Position numbers and translations under genes: made by a program | Shown here: piece by piece, positions 8,748 through 17,575 of the stretch | Layout of the letters: each line of letters opens with the position of its first letter | Numbering within the stretch: position 1 is the stretch's first letter | Assembly: GCA_944388605.1 (NCBI GenBank) | Contig: CALXJJ010000012.1 | Location: forward strand, 1 to 41,577 | Source: an uncultured Clostridia bacterium | GTDB lineage: Bacteria > Bacillota > Clostridia > TANB77 > CAG-508 | Reading direction: 5' to 3' | Length of the DNA stretch: 41,577 nucleotides | The notes under the pieces: generated by a model | Seen by the model: the letters and a program-made list of their open reading frames with translations, nothing else | Databases searched by the model: none | Told to the model about the DNA's origin: nothing

Positions 8748-10604
8748 TTAATTATCTTTTAAGCAATTTGCAACTGAAAATGCTTTCTGCCAATTATTTG
8801 AAGAATATTTTTGAAATACGATTCCAACCTTTGAATTTAGTGCTTCAACGGTTTGTCCTTGCCCATAGTATATTCCAACATGACCATCACGCCATAATAA
8901 ATCTCCTGGCTGTACATCATCTAAAGAAATTTCATATTTTGCCATATACTCTTTTTGTTCTCCTGATGTTCTTGGTAAAGCTATATCTAAATATTCACCA
9001 TATAAATATTTTGTAAATCCAGAGCAATCATATCCTTTTGGTCCGTTACCTCCCCATTTATAATAATATGAATTATCATTTGCTATTCTAGCTGCTTCTT
9101 GTAACATTTTATCTACTTTTGATTTATCTGCTCCTGTAATCTCAGAATTTCCTTCACTAACTATTATTTCTTTTCCAGAAGAATCTAGATATATTCCTTC
9201 GTGAAATAATGTCCAGTTTGCATTTGCTCTACCATTACTTTCTGGACCTTTTATAAATGGATGATATCCATTTACAACAAGGTTTTGCTTTAGTCCATCT
9301 GTATTTCCATATTGTTTATATATTTCTGTGAAATTACCAATATTACCATATTGATATGTTATCGCTGTCAAACTATCTATTTGCTGTTTAGTTAATGGTG
9401 GATTACAACTATTTACAACTTTCTCTACACTTTCTCTTTTTGTATATATTTCATCTCTCATAATATTATCAACAAATTCCACATCAACATATGCACCAAC
9501 AGATGTATCATACCCTGCTGCTATAAACTGTGGCTCATATCCGCTAGTTTCTAAATCTATACCATATCCTACAGTCCTATTACCTAATACCAAACCTATT
9601 TTATATTTTGTACCATCATCACTAAGCCCTTCATGTCCTTCCCATGCTTTTATATATTCAATTAATATATCATCCCCTGCAATGTATTTTGCTACTTTCC
9701 ATGGATCAGTGAAATCTATTTTTGTTCGTGGATCTATTGGTATACCTTCTTGTAATATTTCAAAATGCAAGTGTACATCATATCCCCCAGAACCGCCTAT
9801 TATTCCTATAACTTGTCCTTGTTTTACAATATCTCCTTCTTGTACTTTTAATTCGCTTAAATGTGCATATCTAGTTACACTTTTTTGTTCATAACTGCTA
9901 TCTGATGTTATTTCTATATAATTCCCATAACCATTTCCATTATCCATTGTAGCTAATGTAACTTCTCCATTTTGGCTTGCTATAATCTCTGTTGAAGCTC
10001 CATTAACTAATTTTGAAGCTCCTATATCAATTCCAGCATGTTGATCTGCTTGTACTGTTGAATTTGGTCTACAAAAATGGTTATGTTCAGTTAGAAACTC
10101 TGCACTTGCAGTTTGATATTCATCCCATGTTATAGTAAAAGAATCTGATGATTGTCTATCTCTTGGTCCCATTGGTGAACTAATTACAGTCAGTTCCTTA
10201 TCTGTAGGTGATGTTATAGAGTTTGTATATGGTATTAATTCACCTGATTCTTTATTCCCATCAACAAAATATTGATCTAATATATTCTCTTTTGCAATTG
10301 GAAACCAAAATTCTGCAGCACCTTCTACATACATTTCTTCTTCCATTCCACCAAATAATGAGACTAATAACCCTATTATTAATATTATTGCAATTATTAC
10401 TCCAATTATTATTCCAAGGTATGGACCTATTAAAGCTAATATTGCTTTTCCTGCTAAAAAAAGTCCTCTCCTTACTGTTTTTAAAAGTTCTTTTGCTCCT
10501 TTTTTTGCAACTTCCTTACTTTGTTTTTTTAGTTCTTCTTCCATTTGTCCTTTTTCTTCTCTTTGTTCTTGTAGTTCATCCATACCATTATTATTATCTT
10601 GCAT
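8748..10604 (-). CDS. Three-domain peptidoglycan hydrolase (M23 + lysozyme-like + NlpC/P60), VirB1/CwlT role
   Basis: 618 residues from ATG 10604, chosen because AAAGGAGG lies 5 nt upstream. The order is: charged cytoplasmic coiled region (1-45), one or two membrane segments (about 48-86), an M23 LytM-type endopeptidase (about 140-295; His189, Asp193 in HAGID, and His278/His280 in HLHFE), a GH24/phage-lysozyme-like domain (about 313-480; Glu322 in AWEGHEG, then TVGYGID), and a C-terminal NlpC/P60 domain (about 497-615; Cys527 in YDCSGF, His575 in GHVGIYY). All visible catalytic residues are present. T4SS loci of Gram-positives encode a lysozyme/NlpC protein (CwlT, TcpG) that opens the wall for the channel; the extra M23 domain is unusual. 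The gene lies between VirB6-like and VirB8-like genes, as in conjugation operons. Confidence 0.9.
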   Translation of the reverse strand: MQDNNNGMDELQEQREEKGQMEEELKKQSKEVAKKGAKELLKTVRRGLFLAGKAILALIGPYLGIIIGVIIAIILIIGLLVSLFGGMEEEMYVEGAAEFWFPIAKENILDQYFVDGNKESGELIPYTNSITSPTDKELTVISSPMGPRDRQSSDSFTITWDEYQTASAEFLTEHNHFCRPNSTVQADQHAGIDIGASKLVNGASTEIIASQNGEVTLATMDNGNGYGNYIEITSDSSYEQKSVTRYAHLSELKVQEGDIVKQGQVIGIIGGSGGYDVHLHFEILQEGIPIDPRTKIDFTDPWKVAKYIAGDDILIEYIKAWEGHEGLSDDGTKYKIGLVLGNRTVGYGIDLETSGYEPQFIAAGYDTSVGAYVDVEFVDNIMRDEIYTKRESVEKVVNSCNPPLTKQQIDSLTAITYQYGNIGNFTEIYKQYGNTDGLKQNLVVNGYHPFIKGPESNGRANANWTLFHEGIYLDSSGKEIIVSEGNSEITGADKSKVDKMLQEAARIANDNSYYYKWGGNGPKGYDCSGFTKYLYGEYLDIALPRTSGEQKEYMAKYEISLDDVQPGDLLWRDGHVGIYYGQGQTVEALNSKVGIVFQKYSSNNWQKAFSVANCLKDN

Positions 10605-10682
10605 ATACTCCTCCTTTCTATTTTGAAATAACCTGATAAATAATATCACTATCACTTATCAGGTTGTTTCTAGTCTACTATT

Positions 10683-13127
10683 TTATTGTTTTTCACGATG
10701 CATTTCCCTCATATAATCTATATATTCTCTTGCATTTGCCTCTGCCTGTTGTCTTGTTAATTGATTATTAGACTTTTTCAAAAATCTTTCTGTTAATTGC
10801 TCACGTACTACATCACCTGCAGCGCCATATAGCATATCTTCTCTATATTTACCAGTATCTTTAGCAATTTTTACTGTTTCACTAATTCCAAGCTTTCCTT
10901 CATCTTTAACCTTTAATGCTGCTTCAATTGTTTTATCATCTTTTATTCCGCCAGCTCTTAATTCATAACTATCTGAAAGTATTTGTTTATAATCTTCTTT
11001 GCCCATTTTAGCTGCAATTTCTTTTGCTTTTGCAATCTCTTCTTTGTTTTTCATAAATGCACGTTTTTGAGCATAATATTGTTCATCATCTCTTTTTTGC
11101 ATTGCACCTTTATATCCAAGTTTCTTTTGATCGTGTTTATATGATAATTCACTTGCTTTTGATTTAATTCTTCCTGTTGCTCCTCCTATTTTCTTTGATG
11201 CCACATGTCCCAAATATCCGCCTGCTCCTGCACCAGCCGCAGCACCTTTTACTATATTACTATAGTCTCCTGTTACAGCTCCTATAGCTAATCCAGTTGT
11301 TGCACCTGCTATAATTCCTCCTGCTTTTAATGCTGTTTTTCCAAAAACTCCAGCTACTTTTGCTGCTCCCATAAGTCCTTTTTTTACCATATATTTTCTT
11401 TTCATTGCTTTATCTTTTTCAGTTTGTTCATCATTATTTTGTTCTTGTGGTTGTATACGTGCTGTTGGAACTTGTATTTGTGGTTGTCGGCTATTTATTG
11501 GCATATTATCAGAATTATCATTGTCGATTTGTATATTGTTATCTATTGGACCTTCTATATCTCCATCTCCATTTAATACAGTATTAGGATTAAAATTATC
11601 CATTCCATAATTTCCATATAATGCACTATCATTCTGTTCCATTGCCAATCTTTGTGCTTCATCACTATTTAGAACACCTTCTGTTGTAGGTTGATTTTGG
11701 TTATTTATTTCTTGACCATCTTGCCAATCTGCATCATTTAGTTTATATGTTGCATTATTGTAGTTACTTCCATCTTCATATAATCTTTCATTTCCATAAA
11801 CATTATTAGGATCATTATGATTTCCCTCTACTTGCATATTATTAGATCTATTATTATTGCCTCCATTATTACTATTTTCTGAAGCCATTACTGGGTTTCC
11901 TCTGTCTATAGCAAAAGCTGAATCATCACCTTTTCTTGTTTTTGTAACACCCAATTGCTTATTTGAATTATCTGTTTTTACATTATTATTACTTGATTTA
12001 CCACCACGTCCTCTATTTGCTAATTGAGTTAATCCTTTTGTTCCTATAGTTGCTGCTAAAAATCCTGCACTTGGTAATGTTCCTCCACTAGCTTTATCAA
12101 AATTAAACATTTTTCTAAACAATTTTTCTGCTTGTGCTATAAAAGCTAAAGCTATAATTGGATAAATTGGATTATCTTTTACAAGGACTATTGCTGTTCC
12201 AAGCAATACAATATATATCATTAAATGTATTGGCTGTAATAATGCATTAAACATGTATTCTCTTAGCCAAATAGTAAATCCCTGAGCTTTTCCGTCACTT
12301 ATTTTATCTATTGGATATGTTAATACTATTAATGGAGCTATAATCGTAAGAAATGCCATATTAATAACCCTCATTAAGTACTTAAAAGCAAAAATGATGG
12401 TAAATGCTACAAGCATTACATATAATATTGTATATGGTATTTGTATCCACAAGTCTTTACTTTCTGCCATAAATCTAACTTGTCCCATCAAATTTGTTTT
12501 TATAGTTGTACCATCATCTACCTCTAAAAATATATCTCCTCCACCAACTGTACCTATCATTGATGTTATTGCTTCTGTAAGTCTAATAGTAAAGAGCATT
12601 ATATAATGTAAAAAGAATAACAAACATACTGCTACAAGCCAATCTATTATCATATTTTTATACTTTGCTTTATCAGATGCACTACTTGATATTATCATTC
12701 TAATACCTACATATACTAATACTGATAACATTCCTACTAATGCGAGCATTCTTAAAGCTTGATACCAAGATGAAATTACATTATGCAATCTGCTTGATAT
12801 AGTTTCTTGTGTATTTGATCCTTGTTCAGGCGGATCTATGAAATTAATATCAAAGGCTGCAATTCTATTTCTAAAAATGTTTTCTGGTGTAAAGAAAATT
12901 ACAGGTATATCATAATCAGATGTTCCTCCAGAAAAAACTGTAACTAATATACTACCAAAGTCATCTGCTTTTAAATCTGAAACCGTATTATCTTGAGTTT
13001 TTCCATCTGTTGTAAGTATTTCCCCTAAATTTTGTTCTATTGAAGCAAGTGATTCATCATCTTTTCCATACATGACTCGAAATTTATTAGTCCCACCGTA
13101 TAAAATAATATTGGAAAACTCCTTCAA
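10683..13127 (-). CDS. VirB6/TrbL-like polytopic membrane protein, main part
   Basis: About 800 residues. After an extracytoplasmic stretch (about 1-110) there are at least six membrane segments between residues 125 and 345 (MLALVGMLSVLVYVGIRMII, then LVAVCLLFFLHYIMLFTI, and so on). A long Asn/Gln-rich linker (about 375-570), a glycine-zipper membrane-like stretch near 595-650 (GGIIAGATTGLAIGAVTG) and a charged helical tail follow. VirB6 proteins form the inner-membrane pore of T4SSs. The start is uncertain: TTG 13127 lies next to an AAGGAG and inside the preceding ORF, and the first in-frame ATG (13073-13075) has no good RBS. Joining to the upstream ORF after skipping one base gives a continuous protein with a signal peptide, so this is probably the C-terminal part of one split gene. 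Confidence 0.8.
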   Translation of the reverse strand: MKEFSNIILYGGTNKFRVMYGKDDESLASIEQNLGEILTTDGKTQDNTVSDLKADDFGSILVTVFSGGTSDYDIPVIFFTPENIFRNRIAAFDINFIDPPEQGSNTQETISSRLHNVISSWYQALRMLALVGMLSVLVYVGIRMIISSSASDKAKYKNMIIDWLVAVCLLFFLHYIMLFTIRLTEAITSMIGTVGGGDIFLEVDDGTTIKTNLMGQVRFMAESKDLWIQIPYTILYVMLVAFTIIFAFKYLMRVINMAFLTIIAPLIVLTYPIDKISDGKAQGFTIWLREYMFNALLQPIHLMIYIVLLGTAIVLVKDNPIYPIIALAFIAQAEKLFRKMFNFDKASGGTLPSAGFLAATIGTKGLTQLANRGRGGKSSNNNVKTDNSNKQLGVTKTRKGDDSAFAIDRGNPVMASENSNNGGNNNRSNNMQVEGNHNDPNNVYGNERLYEDGSNYNNATYKLNDADWQDGQEINNQNQPTTEGVLNSDEAQRLAMEQNDSALYGNYGMDNFNPNTVLNGDGDIEGPIDNNIQIDNDNSDNMPINSRQPQIQVPTARIQPQEQNNDEQTEKDKAMKRKYMVKKGLMGAAKVAGVFGKTALKAGGIIAGATTGLAIGAVTGDYSNIVKGAAAGAGAGGYLGHVASKKIGGATGRIKSKASELSYKHDQKKLGYKGAMQKRDDEQYYAQKRAFMKNKEEIAKAKEIAAKMGKEDYKQILSDSYELRAGGIKDDKTIEAALKVKDEGKLGISETVKIAKDTGKYREDMLYGAAGDVVREQLTERFLKKSNNQLTRQQAEANAREYIDYMREMHREKQ

Positions 13128-13320
13128 AAGAGTCTGCTATAAATCTAACAAATGCCATTGCTGCATTTAATAACATTTGCAATAACCCTTGTCCTATCCA
13201 TTCTAAAAAATTTGCTGCATGCACTGCTGTTGGGAAAACAAAATTGAATAATAACATTACAGTTATTAATGCCATAAATATCTTTTGTGTCATTTTAGTA
13301 TGCCTTTTTATAAAATTCAT
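13087..13320 (-). CDS. Signal peptide and first segment of the VirB6-like protein, +1 frame offset to the main part
   Basis: A 77-codon ORF with an excellent RBS (AAGGAGGG, 9 nt before ATG 13320). It encodes a signal peptide ending AVHA and a hydrophobic helix (FLEWIGQGLLQMLLNAAMAF). It overlaps the main VirB6-like frame by 41 bp. Skipping one T in CAATATTATT would read through as SFEGVFQ-IILYGGTNKF, which looks like an uninterrupted protein. The alternative is that it is a real small membrane protein translationally coupled to the next gene. Confidence 0.55.
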   Translation of the reverse strand: MNFIKRHTKMTQKIFMALITVMLLFNFVFPTAVHAANFLEWIGQGLLQMLLNAAMAFVRFIADSFEGVFQYYFIRWD

Positions 13321-13335
13321 TTATGTTTTCCCTCC

Positions 13336-15306
13336 TTACATTTCTTGTTTTTTTCTTTGCTTAACCATATTATTTAGATTGGTCTCCACAAATTCAAATT
13401 CCTTTTCTGTAGGTTGTATTTGTAATATTGCAGTATCTTGACCTACTTTTAGTATTCCTTCACCTTTAAAACATGTAATTAAGAAGTTTGCTTCTCCATC
13501 ACTTAGTTTAAATACTTCTTTTAAATATTCTATTTCTGATTTATCTTGCGCTAAAAACAATTTTGTATCTGATGATGTAAGTACTGCTTGTACTTCTGGC
13601 TTTTCATAAAAATCTTGAAATCTTTGAGATATAATAGCAAGTGAAACATTTCTCTTTCTTGCACGTCTTGCCATTGTATTTAGAAAATCAACCGCTTCTG
13701 GATATGGTAATAGCATCCAAGCCTCGTCAACTAATACTCTTTTCTTTTTTGCTTTTGCTTTATCCTCACTATTTTTCTTTACATATTTTTCCCAAATCCA
13801 TGATAATAATATTTGTTGTGCAAGAGGTCTTGCAAATCTTTCTTCTAGTTGTGAAATATCTAGATTTATAAATGGTACTCCATCTAATAGCTCAAATGTT
13901 GATTGTCCATCAAAATATGCCATTTGACCATCAAATTCTCTTATATATTGTTTCATTACTTTTAATAAATAACTGTAATGAAATTTATAATCTGGATTGT
14001 CATTTTCTTTTGCCTTTTCTTGTAATCTTTTATACCAAGATCCAATTGTTGGCATTGTTTTTTTCTGTCTACCTAATAAACTTATATCTTTTATATTATC
14101 TTTACTTTCATAAATACTTGCTGGATTACTAGTTATCCCCTTTGCTTGATATTCTTCATAAACTGTTTCAGCAATTATTTGTTTAGTTAATTCATTTACT
14201 TCTGTACTTCTTGTACTTCCTCTTGCCATAGTAAGCAATGCTTGTGTAACATCTTCTACTTTGTTTTCTACATTTATTACACTTCTTTCTCTTCCTGTAA
14301 TTTCATCTTTTACTACTTCAACTTCCAAGTCGAATAAATTTATAATTGTTCTAGAGTTTGGACTTAATACAACATTAACTCCTCCTAAACTTTCTGCAAC
14401 TATAGAATATTCACCTTCAGCATCTAGTGCTAAGCTTTCTATTCCCATTAATGTATAAGATCTTGAAATTAATGTTTTCATCGTCACTGATTTTCCAGCA
14501 CCAGATTTAGCAAATATAACCATATTATAGTTTGTTAATGATGAATGGAAATTATCAAATAATATTGGAAGTCCTGTTTGTTTATTAAATCCAATTGGAA
14601 CTCCTGTCTCGTGTCCAACTTCTGAAGTTATAAAAGGAAATACTGTTCCCATGCTTCTTCTATCAAACATATGTGTTTTTCCTATTTTATTTTCCATTAA
14701 AGGTAAATTTGACTTAAATCCCTCTTCTTGCATTGCCCATGCTGTTTTTATTCCTACTAAAGATTTTGACATTTCTGTTGAAAGCAATCTTGTTAATCTA
14801 TCTAATTCTTCTAAACTATATGCAAATAATGTTGTTATTACAGATGCTTCATATAATTTATTAAATCCTGCTGCTATTTCATCTCTTAATTGCTCTGTTT
14901 CATATCTTTTTTGTGTAATAGTACTTTGTCTATTTATATTTCCTCTATCAGCTGCTACAATTCTTTCTGTTTCTAACTCGTTAATAACTCTATTTAATTC
15001 ACTCTGAGATTTTGCTTCTGATACTGGACTTATATATATTGAAGTATTTGTATCTCCAAACATGTACATATCTCTAAACAATTCTGGAAATGTTGCCATT
15101 CTTGGAAGTGTAGAAACGAAAAATGTTCTTGCATATCTTTTCATGTTTGAAATAATCTCTATATGATCTATATTTGATACATCAATTCCTGATGGTGCAA
15201 TAAGTTCTTTTATCGTTTGCCTTTTTAGCATTGGTATTTCTCTTACTGTAGTACTATACTGCTTTTGTCTTTCTAGTTCTTTTTGTTTTTTTCTTTGTTT
15301 CCACAT
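13336..15306 (-). CDS. virB4: VirB4-family T4SS ATPase
   Basis: 656 residues. The N-terminal domain (about 25-240) is of the VirB4/TraC type. The RecA-like ATPase domain has Walker A AKSGAGKS (266-273), Walker B VLVDEAW with Asp527-Glu528, and a C-terminal SQRFQDF segment typical of VirB4 and TraE. The family energises pilus and channel assembly at the cytoplasmic membrane and is the most conserved T4SS component. ATG 15306 has RBS AAGGAG with 9 nt spacing, so the 53-bp overlap with the upstream gene is a genuine coupled overlap rather than a frameshift. Length is somewhat short of typical 750-850-residue VirB4 proteins, perhaps because the upstream protein supplies part of the N-terminal function. 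Confidence 0.93.
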   Translation of the reverse strand: MWKQRKKQKELERQKQYSTTVREIPMLKRQTIKELIAPSGIDVSNIDHIEIISNMKRYARTFFVSTLPRMATFPELFRDMYMFGDTNTSIYISPVSEAKSQSELNRVINELETERIVAADRGNINRQSTITQKRYETEQLRDEIAAGFNKLYEASVITTLFAYSLEELDRLTRLLSTEMSKSLVGIKTAWAMQEEGFKSNLPLMENKIGKTHMFDRRSMGTVFPFITSEVGHETGVPIGFNKQTGLPILFDNFHSSLTNYNMVIFAKSGAGKSVTMKTLISRSYTLMGIESLALDAEGEYSIVAESLGGVNVVLSPNSRTIINLFDLEVEVVKDEITGRERSVINVENKVEDVTQALLTMARGSTRSTEVNELTKQIIAETVYEEYQAKGITSNPASIYESKDNIKDISLLGRQKKTMPTIGSWYKRLQEKAKENDNPDYKFHYSYLLKVMKQYIREFDGQMAYFDGQSTFELLDGVPFINLDISQLEERFARPLAQQILLSWIWEKYVKKNSEDKAKAKKKRVLVDEAWMLLPYPEAVDFLNTMARRARKRNVSLAIISQRFQDFYEKPEVQAVLTSSDTKLFLAQDKSEIEYLKEVFKLSDGEANFLITCFKGEGILKVGQDTAILQIQPTEKEFEFVETNLNNMVKQRKKQEM

Positions 15307-16489
15307 CTTTAGTTTCTCCTTCCTTTTTATTTTTTTCTTCTTTTTCCATATCTTCTAAAGCTATCTCTGTAGTAGTTTTTCCTATATATTCTTTATTATC
15401 TTCTAATATTTCTTTTACTCTTGTAAAAATTATATCATCCATGTCTTCTATCATAGCTTTTATTTCTAATTCTTTTTTACTTGCTACTATAATTCTATTA
15501 TTTGCTTCTTCTATTGCTTTCTCTTCTATTTGTCTATCTAACTCAGCTTTCTTTTTATCTAATACATCTGGAGCAGTAGTATATAACTCATCATATCCAG
15601 CTCTTACTGCTTTATCTATTCCAAATGTTTCTGCCTCATCCCTATTATATGCTACATATAAGAAATCTGCCAATTCATTAGAATTTAGTATTCTTGAAGT
15701 TACTCCTGTTGCTGATAATGCTCTTGCAAGAGATTGAGCTCTTGTATATAATTCTGAAAAAGCTAAATTTCTAATTTCTTCTTGATCTAATTTGTCATTT
15801 TGTGCTTCTTCAGAATAATATGGAATTATAGCATAATATCTTTTGTTTAATACATTTTTGTTTTTATTCATTTGTTCTGTATTATTAATAATATCTTTTG
15901 AATATTCATATAAATTTCTTTGTTTTATTAAATCATAAAATGCTTGTTCTTGTTCTTGCTTAGTATACAAATTACTTTCTATGTTTTGTTTATATTTTAG
16001 CTCCATCTTTTGTAAATCTGCTTCTACAACAGCTAATCTTTCTTTATAACCTGCTATACTTTTTTCTAAATTTACTGTCCTTGTTTGTACATACAATTGT
16101 ATAGGATGCCTTAATGTATTTAAAAACTGAATAAATCCTTCTTCAACAGCAGTTTTTTCCATCTCTGACATCAAATCATAATTTACTCCTTGGCATTCTA
16201 CTACCATCAAAAATCTCTTTCCAGATTTTTGTATTATCATATTATCTTCTATTTTATCAAATTCCATAAAATCAAATATTGATTGTTTATTGTATTGAGA
16301 AGTATTTCCTGGTTTTGTCTTTTCTTTGATTGTTGATATTTTTTCTTTTCCTAAGTTTTTCTCTTTCTTTTCATTTTTTTCTCTCAATTTTATTGCTATT
16401 ATAACAACTGCTATAACCATAATCAATATAATTATCCCTATTAGTACATACTCTAAAATCAACGTCAACTCATTTGCTTGCTCTGCCAT
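15254..16489 (-). CDS. Membrane-anchored TraC/VirB4-N-like protein without ATPase domain
   Basis: 411 residues from ATG 16489 (RBS AAAGGAGG, 9 nt). One N-terminal membrane segment (about residues 8-35), a basic linker, then a domain from about 70 (SIFDFMEFDKIEDNMIIQKS, then FLMVVECQGVNYDLMS) resembling the N-terminal domain of VirB4/TraC proteins, with a long helical insert (about 140-200). The C-terminus (from about 290) is helical and highly charged, ending in a Lys/Thr-rich tail. No Walker motif is present. It begins 1 bp before the end of prgI and overlaps virB4 by 53 bp, so the three are tightly coupled. It probably docks VirB4 to the membrane next to PrgI (inference). Confidence 0.75.
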   Translation of the reverse strand: MAEQANELTLILEYVLIGIIILIMVIAVVIIAIKLREKNEKKEKNLGKEKISTIKEKTKPGNTSQYNKQSIFDFMEFDKIEDNMIIQKSGKRFLMVVECQGVNYDLMSEMEKTAVEEGFIQFLNTLRHPIQLYVQTRTVNLEKSIAGYKERLAVVEADLQKMELKYKQNIESNLYTKQEQEQAFYDLIKQRNLYEYSKDIINNTEQMNKNKNVLNKRYYAIIPYYSEEAQNDKLDQEEIRNLAFSELYTRAQSLARALSATGVTSRILNSNELADFLYVAYNRDEAETFGIDKAVRAGYDELYTTAPDVLDKKKAELDRQIEEKAIEEANNRIIVASKKELEIKAMIEDMDDIIFTRVKEILEDNKEYIGKTTTEIALEDMEKEEKNKKEGETKDVETKKKTKRTRKTKAV

Positions 16490-16490
16490 A

Positions 16491-16832
16491 TTACTTTTCC
16501 TCCTTTGTATATACATATATTTTATTTTTGTTTCTTAACTTAAACTTAATTGCCCTTAAAATAACATCATCTATATTTTCTCCACCTGTTTTTTTAGTTA
16601 TTTCAAAAGCATTAGTATTTGGCATTTTAAAAGTTCCTATTCCAAAACCAATTAAGGAAAGTAATACTAAAAGTACTATTCCAACAACTCCTAAACCTAT
16701 TATACTAAATAATCTATAAGTAAGATACCCAATTATTAATCCTACTGTAGTATAAATTAAAGCTTTTTTAGAAAATATAAACAATATTCTTCCTTCACCT
16801 TTTGTATTTCTAGGTATTAAATATGGTCCCAT
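16491..16832 (-). CDS. PrgI family protein (VirB3-like)
   Basis: 113 residues with two adjacent membrane segments (about 23-43 and 46-67) after the short N-terminus YLIPRNTKGEGRILFIFSKK, and a basic cytoplasmic tail. This size, topology and position directly before the TraC/VirB4 genes are characteristic of PrgI proteins in Gram-positive T4SSs, which correspond to VirB3 and recruit VirB4 to the membrane. It is the first gene after the internal promoter at 16911-16938. RBS AGAAGGG lies about 11 nt from ATG 16832. Confidence 0.88.
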   Translation of the reverse strand: MGPYLIPRNTKGEGRILFIFSKKALIYTTVGLIIGYLTYRLFSIIGLGVVGIVLLVLLSLIGFGIGTFKMPNTNAFEITKKTGGENIDDVILRAIKFKLRNKNKIYVYTKEEK

Positions 16833-16910
16833 ATTAATATCATTCCCTTCTTAGGCAGTATAAACTATTTATTTTCATTTGTATAATCTTAAATACAATT
16901 TGCTTATTTA

Positions 16911-16938
16911 ATTATATCATATATATATTAAATGTGCC
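16911..16938 (-). promoter_or_regulatory. Internal extended -10 promoter for the machine part of the secretion cluster
   Basis: On the minus strand TGATATAAT is an extended -10 (TATAAT at 16911-16916). A weak -35, GGCACA (16933-16938), is 16 bp upstream. It lies between the pilin-unit terminator (17097-17122) and prgI, so the machine genes can be expressed separately from the pilins. Confidence 0.5.
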
Positions 16939-16997
16939 AGTATTCTATCGAAAAATGCAAAAAATTTAATATATTTGTAATATTTTTGTAATCTTAA

Positions 16998-17095
16998 TTT
17001 GTTCCTAAGCCAATTTTACGCAAGTAAAATTGCGTGCAGTCGTTGGAGCGTAGCGATTTTTATACAATAGGAAAGGATGACTTTACTATTGTATA
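16998..17095 (+). repeat. Dispersed intergenic hairpin element, subfamily B, copy 1
   Basis: Starts TTTGTTCCTAAGC. Hairpin 1 is CAATTTTAC-GCAA-GTAAAATTG, a perfect 9-bp stem with a GCAA loop. Then comes GTGCAGTCGTTGGAGCGTAG (hairpin 2) and the long stem ATACAATAGGAAAG...TATTGTAT. It lies between the pilin terminator and prgI. Confidence 0.85.
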
Positions 17096-17096
17096 A

Positions 17097-17122
17097 AAAA
17101 AAAGACCCAAAGGTCTTTTTTT
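17097..17122 (-). terminator. Strong terminator ending the pilin transcription unit
   Basis: AAAAAAAGACC-CAAA-GGTCTTTTTTT. The stem has A and T tracts on both sides, so it can work in both directions. It overlaps the stop codon of the last pilin gene and separates pilins from machine genes. Confidence 0.85.
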
Positions 17123-17480
17123 ATGCATTTCCAAATAAATTGAATATTGCTGCTACTATGTTTGATGCAAATAATAATATGATTGCACCAACAACATATG
17201 GTAATAAAGTTTTCTTATATTCTGCTTTTTCTTCAGCACTACCCATCATGTATTTAATACCAATTACTAATAATACTGCTACTGCTATAATAGAACCTAC
17301 TGCTTGTATTATACCTATGATCGTATTACCAATATTCTGAATTTGCTCTGTTGTAACTTGTGTTCCTGTTAACTCTGTAGGATTAATATATCCTCCACTC
17401 TGTGCAAATACAGTTGTTGCTATAAATGTTATTGTAATTAATAACATTATTGCAGTAAGTATTTTTACAGTTTTCTTCAT
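17121..17480 (-). CDS. VirB2/TrbC-like pilin protein 1
   Basis: 119 residues from ATG 17480 (RBS GGAGG, 7 nt). A signal peptide (1-24, ending VFAQ) gives a short mature pilin. It has two membrane helices (about 57-78 and 97-117) separated by a small polar loop, MGSAEEKAEYKKTLLP. The topology of signal peptide, two helices and short charged loop is that of TrbC/VirB2 pilins, which polymerise into T4SS pili. The segment VGSIIAVAVLLVIGIKYMMG is nearly repeated in the next upstream protein (17576-17944). It is the last of three such genes and ends in a strong terminator. Confidence 0.85.
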   Translation of the reverse strand: MKKTVKILTAIMLLITITFIATTVFAQSGGYINPTELTGTQVTTEQIQNIGNTIIGIIQAVGSIIAVAVLLVIGIKYMMGSAEEKAEYKKTLLPYVVGAIILLFASNIVAAIFNLFGNA

Positions 17481-17575
17481 TTTATTTCCTCCATTCTTTA
17501 TTATATTAAATTTTGTTCTTTTTCTTTTATTATAACCTATATTTTTCAATTTTTCAACTATTTTTTTATTTTTGT

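Noticed and set aside
15254-15306. A frameshift splitting one long VirB4 gene
   Set aside because: The downstream gene has a strong RBS and ATG and carries its own N-terminal domain; the upstream protein ends in a natural charged tail. Overlapping coupled genes fit better.
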